Source: JACDET01 sp035568375
GTDB taxonomy: Bacteria > Patescibacteriota > Microgenomatia > Levybacterales > UBA12049
Reading direction: 5' to 3'
NCBI GenBank assembly: GCA_035568375.1
Contig: DATMOG010000085.1
Coordinates: 1-11,301, forward strand
Length of the DNA: 11,301 bases
Below are positions 6,657-11,301 of this stretch, piece after piece. The position numbers and the translations under genes are program-made. Under the pieces are notes generated by a model. It saw nothing but the letters and a program-made list of their open reading frames with translations, ran no database searches and was not told the origin of the DNA. Each line of letters starts with the position of its first letter. The stretch's first letter is position 1.

Positions 6657-7970
6657 ATGGAAATTATTATAATTTTACTTCTTATTATCATCAATGGTAT
6701 ATTTGCAATGAGTGAGATTGCTATTATTTCGTCAAGAAAATCTAAGCTACAACAACAAGCTCAGGATGGCGATAGAAATGCTCAAGCAGCACTTGATTTA
6801 GCACATTCACCCAACAGATTCCTTTCAACAGTACAAATTGGTATAACCTTTGTAGGAGTATTTGCAAGTGTATTTGGAGGTGCAACTATTGCAAAAAGCC
6901 TATCTGTCATTTTCAAAACAGTTCCTTTTCTTGCTCCTTACAGCGATACGATTTCACTTATCCTTGTGGTTACACTTATAACCTGTCTCTCTGTAATTAT
7001 TGGTGAACTTGTTCCAAAAAGATTAGCCCTCAATGCTCCTGAAAAGATTGCAGGCTTGGTTGCCCGACCGTTAAGTGTCTTATCAAGGATTGCTTCTCCT
7101 CTCGTAACTTTCTTTACCTTTTCAAGTGATTTGCTTTTACATAGTTTTCATGTTAAAGCTTTCAAAGAATCATCTGTAAGTGAAGAAGAAGTCCGTATGC
7201 TAATCAAAGAAGGTGCAAAATCCGGAGTATTTGATCTTGCAGAAAAAGATATTGTCGAACGCACGTTAAAACTAGGTGATAAAAAAGTGAATATGCTTAT
7301 GACTCCCCAGAAAGAAATTATATGGCTTACCCCTGACAGTTCATTTAAAACTCTGAGAAATAAAATAGCAAAATATCCTCATGCAAATTTTCCTGTATGT
7401 CGTGACAGTCTTGATAAAGTATTAGGTATCGTCAGATCAGAGGATATTCTGACAAATTTTCTCGTTGAAGAAAAAATAGAGTTGCAAAAATTTCTTCATA
7501 AACCTCTTTTCGTTCCTGAAAGCATGGATGTGCTAAAAATATTGGAGCTTTTCAAAAAGTCAGGTATTCACATGGCACTTGTAATAGATGAATATGGAAA
7601 TGTCCAAGGGCTTATTTCTTTAACTGATATTCTTGAAGCTATTGTAGGAGATATCCCAACAATCAACGAACTAGATGAGAACGAAATAATAAAACGGGAT
7701 AATGGAACATTGCTCGTGGATGGTCTTTTGCCTATCGATGAATTTAAAGAGTACTTTCATTTTAAAAAACTTCCAGAAGAGCGATCGGGTGTTTTTCATA
7801 CAGCCGGAGGTTTCTTCATGCATAAACTCGGACGATTACCAGTTTCAGGAGATAAATTTGAGTTTGAAAATTACCGTTTTGAAGTTATGGATATGGATGG
7901 AAACAGAGTGGAAAAGATATTAATCGTTCCATTGATAAATAAAACTAATGAAGAGAAAAGCAAATTATAA
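6657..7970 (+). CDS. CNNM/CorC-family membrane protein (DUF21-CBS-CorC_HlyC), probable Mg2+ transporter
   Basis: Proteins of this architecture, often called hemolysin C or TlyC homologues, are Na+-coupled Mg2+ exporters in the members studied; the hemolysin name is misleading. The N-terminal DUF21 membrane domain (1-165) has hydrophobic segments near 1-24, 58-88, 97-117 and 133-162. It shows the conserved loops AMSEIAIIS (17-25) and GELVPKRLAL (116-125), which belong to the ion-binding region. An acidic helix (SEEEVRMLIKEG, 175-186) leads into a CBS pair (about 205-332), whose second repeat includes HMALVIDEYGNVQGLISLTDILEAIVGDI. The CorC_HlyC domain (about 345-427) closes the protein. The 437-residue length is normal and all three modules are intact. 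The gene stands alone, divergent from the Lon-like ATPase gene, and has its own extended -10 promoter. Family assignment is firm. Transported ion is inferred from homologues. Confidence 0.95.
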   Translation: MEIIIILLLIIINGIFAMSEIAIISSRKSKLQQQAQDGDRNAQAALDLAHSPNRFLSTVQIGITFVGVFASVFGGATIAKSLSVIFKTVPFLAPYSDTISLILVVTLITCLSVIIGELVPKRLALNAPEKIAGLVARPLSVLSRIASPLVTFFTFSSDLLLHSFHVKAFKESSVSEEEVRMLIKEGAKSGVFDLAEKDIVERTLKLGDKKVNMLMTPQKEIIWLTPDSSFKTLRNKIAKYPHANFPVCRDSLDKVLGIVRSEDILTNFLVEEKIELQKFLHKPLFVPESMDVLKILELFKKSGIHMALVIDEYGNVQGLISLTDILEAIVGDIPTINELDENEIIKRDNGTLLVDGLLPIDEFKEYFHFKKLPEERSGVFHTAGGFFMHKLGRLPVSGDKFEFENYRFEVMDMDGNRVEKILIVPLINKTNEEKSKL

Positions 7971-8043
7971 ATGTTATACAGACGATTTAATGCTGAAAAC
8001 TATTTGAATAGATAATATGTAGACGTGTAGGTAAAACATTTGA

Positions 8044-8081
8044 TTAAAAAATTCCGGGACTTTTTAACAATTTTGTTTTTT
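8044..8081 (+). terminator. Weak candidate terminator after the CNNM/CorC-type gene
   Basis: TTAAAAA (8044-8050) and TTTTTAA (8061-8067) can pair around a small ATTCCGGGAC centre that adds a few pairs. The stem is followed by a T-rich tract (8071-8081). It lies 74 bp after the stop codon. The AT-only stem makes it weak. Confidence 0.3.
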
Positions 8082-8186
8082 CGATTTAAACCAATTTTTT
8101 GTTTTCCCCAAAATATGGACCTACTAGTACTATCATGAAACAGCATTTTTAATTTGAAACTTTTGATCCAGACATTGTTTCATTCA

Positions 8187-8228
8187 GAACTCCAAAGGAC
8201 AAGTGCTTGATAGCCCTTGTTGGAGTTC
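8187..8228. repeat. Inverted repeat able to form a long hairpin
   Basis: GAACTCCAA (8187-8195) and TTGGAGTTC (8220-8228) are perfect inverted copies. Inside, ACAAG and CTTGT can also pair after an AAGG bulge, leaving a 12-nt loop. Neither strand has a T-run after the stem, so it is not a normal intrinsic terminator. It lies inside the possible gene remnant. Confidence 0.5.
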
Positions 8229-8320
8229 AGGAAATACATATCTATAAACAAACTATTGAAGAAATTCTTGCCTTGTAAATTAATTGGGGTCTTTCTCTTA
8301 CAAATCTCTAATTGAACAGT

Positions 8321-10684
8321 TTACCTACTAAATCGCTTCTTGGGACCAAATTTGCGAGGTCCTCGATTTTTTTCTTCATTTTCTCTTCGTAATTGTTGTG
8401 ATAATGGATGAGCTGGACGATCTGATACTGGACGATCTGAATTACCAAATCCAGGTCGATCACCTCGTCGTTCAAAGGGACGTCTCCCACTATGATCATC
8501 TCTTCGGAAACTCGGTGCCGGACGATCAAACGATGGCTGCTGTTCATCTTGTGGTTGCTGTGGCTGATCATTATCTTCCCCAAGAAGCATCGTCAAATTA
8601 ATTCTTCCCTGTGCATCACGTTCTTCGACTTTAACTTTTACTTGATCACCAATTGAGACAACTTCTGATGGATCTTTGACAAATCCTCGTCGCATCTTTG
8701 AGACATGTACCATACCTTCACGACCAGGAAGATATTCAACAAAGGCCCCAAATGGCAAAATCCGCTTGACTTCGCCTTCAAATTCTTCACCAGGAGTTAC
8801 TTCACGTGTCATACCACTGATCCAGTCAATAGCTTTCTTCACTGCTTCCTCAGAAACTCCAGAGACAGTCACATTACCATCATCATCGATATCAACATCC
8901 GCACCTGTCTGTGCGATAATATTTCGGATACTCTTTCCACCTGGTCCAATAACTTCGCCAATCTTTTCTGTAGGGATTTGAATAACAGAAATCTTTGGTG
9001 CATATTCAGAAACTTCAGCTCGTGATTGTGAAATTGCAGAAAGCATTTTCTCAAGAATTTGCATTCGCGCAGTTCTCGCTCTTGCAAGAATTTCGACAAC
9101 TTCCTCATCTCGTAAACCATCAATTTTAACATCCAACTGAATTGCAGTAATGCCTTTTTCGGTTCCTGCGACTTTGAAATCCATATCACCTGAAAAATCT
9201 TCGAGCCCAATGATGTCAGTAAGCAAAATAGCCTTGTCACCTTCTGACATTCTTCCAATTGAAATACCTGCAACTGGCGCAATAATAGGAACGCCAGCAT
9301 CCATAAGTGCAAGCGTTGAGCCACAAGTCGATGCCATAGAACTAGAACCATTTTGGGATAAGACCTCTGAAACAACACGAATTGTGTAAGGAAAATTAGA
9401 TTGATCAGGGATAACTGCCTTAAGTGCTCTTTCAGCAAGGGCACCATGACCGATTTCCCGCCTTGAAACAAAACCAACTCTGCCAGCCTGACCAAACGAA
9501 TAAGGAAGTCCTGAATAATGATGAATATATCGTTTTTTTTCTTCACCTTCAGCAGATTCAATTAATAGCTCAAGTCGAGGAGATGCAAGAGTCACAACAC
9601 TAAGTGCCTGAGTAATTCCACGATTAAAGAGTGCTGAACCATGAGTTCTTGGTAGTATACCAACACGAGCAAAAATATTTCGAAGCTCATCAATCTTTCG
9701 TCCATCGACACGTTTTTGTTTGTTCACAACATCCGCACGGATCATCTTAAACATTACGAGTTCAAGTGCTTTTGCAAGAGATTTTTTATCTACTTCTGCT
9801 TGAGGATCCTTCATCTTCAATTCATCATAAACACGATCAACCAATGCGCCTGTTTCATCTCTACCGCCTTCTTTTTTAACACGAATTTCGACGAGTTCTG
9901 CTATGTCTGATTTGTAAGACTTTTCAAAAATGTGGACTGCTTCTGAAATTGATTCATCCTGAGGAACTGGCAATTTTTCTTGTCCTGCCTTTTTTACCAG
10001 CTCTTCAATACCAGAAATGACACGCTGTGTATCGATATGTGCTTTTTGAATTGCTTCAGCAACAACAGCTTCTGGAACCTGTAAAGCTCCTGCTTCAATC
10101 ATAACGGTCTTTTCTTTACTTTGTGAAACAACGATATCAAGCACTGAATGGACTGATTCACTCACTGTTGGATTTGGAAGAAGTGCTGCCTGTTCGTCTC
10201 CATTTTCTTCAACATAACCCATACGAATCGCACCAATTGGTCCTTTCCATGGAATCCGCGACATTGCAAGAGCCGCAGAGACACCGTTGAGTGCAATAAT
10301 ATCTGGAGCATTTTCAGCATCAACTGATAAAACAGTCACAATAACTTGTACTTCTTTCTTAAAGCTCTTTGGGAAAAGTGGTCGGATAGAACGATCAATC
10401 AACCGTCCTGCAAGAATTGCTTCATCTGATGGTCGGCCTTCTCGTTTAACCCAACGACTACCCTTAATCTTACCACCAGCATAGAGCCGTTCAACATATT
10501 CAACTGATAATGGAAAATAATCGATATCAGAACGTTCGACACCTTCAACAACGGTAATAAGAACCATAGTATCGCCAAGGCGTGCTAAAACAGAAGCTGT
10601 TGCTTGTGGGGCAAGTTCTCCTGTTTCAAAACTTAATGTTTTTCCTGCAAATTCTATAGAAACTGTAGTTTTTTTATTATTCAT
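8321..10684 (-). CDS. pnp: Polyribonucleotide nucleotidyltransferase (PNPase) with Arg-rich C-terminal tail
   Basis: PNPase degrades RNA 3'-5' with phosphate, releasing nucleoside diphosphates, as a trimer. The 787 residues contain RNase PH domain 1 (about 10-145), a helical linker (about 245-318) and RNase PH domain 2 (about 322-550). A KH domain (about 565-625; GPGG at 580-583) and an S1 domain (about 633-701; FEGEVKRILPFGAFVEYLPG) follow. Catalytic residues equivalent to E. coli D486, D492 and K494 are D496, D502 and K504 in EDFSGDMDFK. GSSSMASTCG (446-455) is also intact, so the enzyme should be active. Residues 702-787 form a disordered tail, first Gln/Pro/Asp-rich and then Arg-rich with DRP repeats, ending in basic PKKRFSR. 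This tail is about 75 residues longer than in E. coli PNPase. The gene follows rpsO after 154 nt, the arrangement conserved in many bacteria. No Shine-Dalgarno sequence lies at normal distance from the ATG. Confidence 0.98.
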   Translation of the reverse strand: MNNKKTTVSIEFAGKTLSFETGELAPQATASVLARLGDTMVLITVVEGVERSDIDYFPLSVEYVERLYAGGKIKGSRWVKREGRPSDEAILAGRLIDRSIRPLFPKSFKKEVQVIVTVLSVDAENAPDIIALNGVSAALAMSRIPWKGPIGAIRMGYVEENGDEQAALLPNPTVSESVHSVLDIVVSQSKEKTVMIEAGALQVPEAVVAEAIQKAHIDTQRVISGIEELVKKAGQEKLPVPQDESISEAVHIFEKSYKSDIAELVEIRVKKEGGRDETGALVDRVYDELKMKDPQAEVDKKSLAKALELVMFKMIRADVVNKQKRVDGRKIDELRNIFARVGILPRTHGSALFNRGITQALSVVTLASPRLELLIESAEGEEKKRYIHHYSGLPYSFGQAGRVGFVSRREIGHGALAERALKAVIPDQSNFPYTIRVVSEVLSQNGSSSMASTCGSTLALMDAGVPIIAPVAGISIGRMSEGDKAILLTDIIGLEDFSGDMDFKVAGTEKGITAIQLDVKIDGLRDEEVVEILARARTARMQILEKMLSAISQSRAEVSEYAPKISVIQIPTEKIGEVIGPGGKSIRNIIAQTGADVDIDDDGNVTVSGVSEEAVKKAIDWISGMTREVTPGEEFEGEVKRILPFGAFVEYLPGREGMVHVSKMRRGFVKDPSEVVSIGDQVKVKVEERDAQGRINLTMLLGEDNDQPQQPQDEQQPSFDRPAPSFRRDDHSGRRPFERRGDRPGFGNSDRPVSDRPAHPLSQQLRRENEEKNRGPRKFGPKKRFSR

Positions 10685-10726
10685 GTAGTTCTTTTTAGTA
10701 TTTTCTAACTTTCCTTTCGTAACGTG

Positions 10727-10764
10727 GCTACAAAGCGTAAATCTTTTATATTCTCTATTGTAGC
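10727..10764 (-). promoter_or_regulatory. rpsO-pnp spacer: inverted repeat and possible pnp promoter
   Basis: GCTACAA and TTGTAGC (10727-10733 / 10758-10764) are perfect inverted copies around a 24-nt centre. The upstream arm on the minus strand belongs to TGCTACAAT (10765-10757), which also fits an extended -10 box without a -35. A transcript from it would have a leader of about 65 nt. In E. coli the pnp leader hairpin is an RNase III and autoregulation site. Whether this repeat plays such a role is inference. A weaker AATACT (10702-10697) lies 12 nt before the ATG. Confidence 0.35.
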
Positions 10765-10838
10765 AGAAATTCTTTTTCTATGCGAGTTATTCTTTTACCT
10801 ATATTTTCGTTTTTATCCTTCAAATGAGGAGAAAATAA

Positions 10839-11108
10839 TTAATCCTTCAATCCGATTTCTTTCAAAATACCGCCAACTCGTTTCTCATCAACCTTTTTCA
10901 AGAAATTAATTAAACGTCGTCTTTTTGCGATCATTGATAAAAGTCCTCGTCGACTATGAACATCATGAGCATGAGATTTCAAATGTTCTGCCAATCGTTG
11001 AATTCTTGTTGAAAGCAATGCAATCTGCACTTCAGGGCTTCCAGTATCACCTTTTGCTGTCTGAAATTTATTAATAATCTCTTGTTTTTGAGTTGTAGAC
11101 AATGGCAT
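10839..11108 (-). CDS. rpsO: 30S ribosomal protein S15
   Basis: S15 is a primary binder of the central domain of 16S rRNA and helps form inter-subunit bridge B4. The 89-residue product has the exact family length, beginning MPLSTTQKQEII. It shows the rRNA-binding signatures GDTGSPEVQIALLSTRI (20-36) and LKSHAHDVHSRRGL (43-56), then the basic helix IAKRRRLINFLKK. The Thr/Gly, His and Asp residues that contact rRNA in this family are present. The ATG is preceded by TATAAT ending 10 nt upstream and by no Shine-Dalgarno sequence, so the leader would be about 4 nt. That leaves no room for the structured leader used for S15 autoregulation in E. coli. pnp lies downstream on the same strand. Confidence 0.99.
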   Translation of the reverse strand: MPLSTTQKQEIINKFQTAKGDTGSPEVQIALLSTRIQRLAEHLKSHAHDVHSRRGLLSMIAKRRRLINFLKKVDEKRVGGILKEIGLKD

Positions 11109-11118
11109 AAGTAGATGT

Positions 11119-11147
11119 ATTATATCATTTTCGAGGCATTAGAACAA
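11119..11147 (-). promoter_or_regulatory. Promoter of rpsO(-pnp)
   Basis: On the minus strand TTGTTC (11147-11142), a 17-bp spacer and an extended -10 TGATATAAT (11127-11119) form a strong promoter. The -10 hexamer ends 10 nt before the rpsO ATG, giving a leader of about 4 nt. Confidence 0.65.
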
Positions 11148-11174
11148 GGGGTAGCATAAAAATTATCAGACAAT

Positions 11175-11213
11175 AATAGAAACGACACCCCTAACAAGAA
11201 TAGAAATGTCACC
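11175..11213. repeat. Pair of 15-bp direct repeats upstream of rpsO
   Basis: AATAGAAACGACACC (11175-11189) and AATAGAAATGTCACC (11199-11213) differ at two positions and are spaced 24 bp apart. A third, partial copy (AGAAACG) begins at 11219. Just left of them AGGGGT (11147-11152) and ACCCCT (11187-11192) form an inverted repeat around an inner ATTAT/ATAAT hairpin (11162-11177). The boxes resemble, from memory, subterminal repeats of some IS481-like insertion sequences. No transposase is visible. Confidence 0.5.
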
Positions 11214-11237
11214 TATACAGAAACGCTTCCTTAGGAT

Positions 11238-11301
11238 ATGATGCTTGTCACGTATGGATGGCAGATCAAAGATCCTCGAAGGAGGGCTCAAGTTTCAATT
11301 C
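11238..11301 (+). other. Unresolved edge region, possible start of a plus-strand gene
   Basis: Two adjacent ATG codons (11238, 11241) follow TTAGGA (11231-11236), a weak Shine-Dalgarno-like sequence, and the frame stays open to the window end (MMLVTYGWQI...). A second plus-strand frame from the ATG at 11254 is also open. On the minus strand a short frame ends in TGA at 11266. The stretch has visibly more G and C than its surroundings. With about 60 bases available I cannot say which frame, if any, is coding. Confidence 0.15.

Larger units (their letters stand above)
7971..8320. other. 350-bp gap between convergent genes; possible gene remnant
   Basis: No complete gene is seen. It contains a weak terminator-like repeat (8044-8067), T-rich DNA, and a short frame (8135-8278, +). 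That frame begins MKQHF, hits an in-frame TAA at 8150, then stays open for 41 codons with a protein-like composition (FRTPKDKCLIALVGVQEI). It also holds a 9-bp perfect inverted repeat (8187-8195 / 8220-8228). This may be the decayed end of a lost gene, but I recognise no family. Confidence 0.4.

Noticed and set aside
6657..7970. Hemolysin function for the DUF21-CBS-CorC protein
   Set aside because: The hemolysin label comes from old database naming. The architecture is that of CNNM/CorC ion transporters, and nothing in it suggests a secreted toxin.
8187..8228. Intrinsic terminator shared by the CNNM/CorC-type gene and pnp
   Set aside because: The stem is good, but neither strand has a T-run after it.
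8869..9561. 230-codon open frame on the minus strand inside pnp, in another frame
   Set aside because: It overlaps the catalytic and KH regions of PNPase, whose motifs are intact. The translation is Leu/Lys-rich without motifs, as expected for a shifted frame.
1..11301. Alternative genetic code with UGA as an amino acid
   Set aside because: None of the eight genes ends in TGA, which hinted at recoding, but all have full length and intact motifs under the standard code and none needs an internal TGA. The lack of TGA stops in eight genes is weak evidence.

Overview
This window looks like chromosomal housekeeping DNA from an AT-rich bacterium, most likely a member of the Candidate Phyla Radiation (Patescibacteria), with Microgenomates-type lineages my best guess. 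That placement is inferred from protein character: compact, divergent but intact core proteins, a divergent RNase J, a protease-less Lon-type ATPase, and almost no Shine-Dalgarno sequences. No database search was possible. Stop codons are TAA (seven) and TAG (one), and every core gene reads through with the standard code.

Layout. The left edge (1-1929, +) is the 3' half of rpoC, followed by a promoter-rich gap and the ribosomal protein pair rpsL-rpsG (2060-2969, +). These converge on a minus-strand cluster read right to left: a Lon-like AAA+ ATPase without a protease domain (6385-5081), an RNase J (5032-3335) and a small MazG-like nucleotide pyrophosphohydrolase (3317-2991). Divergent from that cluster is a CNNM/CorC-type (DUF21-CBS-CorC) membrane transporter (6657-7970, +). 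A 350-bp stretch without a convincing gene (7971-8320) separates it from the classic rpsO-pnp pair on the minus strand (rpsO 11108-10839, pnp 10684-8321). The right edge (11109-11301) carries the rpsO promoter, short direct repeats and an unresolved edge reading frame.

How the genes work together. The content centres on gene expression: RNA polymerase, three small-subunit ribosomal proteins (S12, S7, S15), a 5'-end/endo-ribonuclease candidate (RNase J) and a 3'-5' phosphorolytic exoribonuclease (PNPase, with an unusual Arg-rich tail). The Lon-like ATPase shares strand and close spacing with RNase J and may be co-expressed with it.

The most interesting points are: (i) the Lon-type AAA+ protein has lost its protease and substrate-binding domains and its usual pore-loop residues but keeps a full ATPase site; (ii) the RNase J has Ser where the family's motif C His normally sits; (iii) -10 promoter boxes lie 5-18 nt from the start codons of six genes, with no Shine-Dalgarno sequence, which suggests leaderless or near-leaderless mRNAs. 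No CRISPR array, complete mobile element, tRNA or rRNA was seen.
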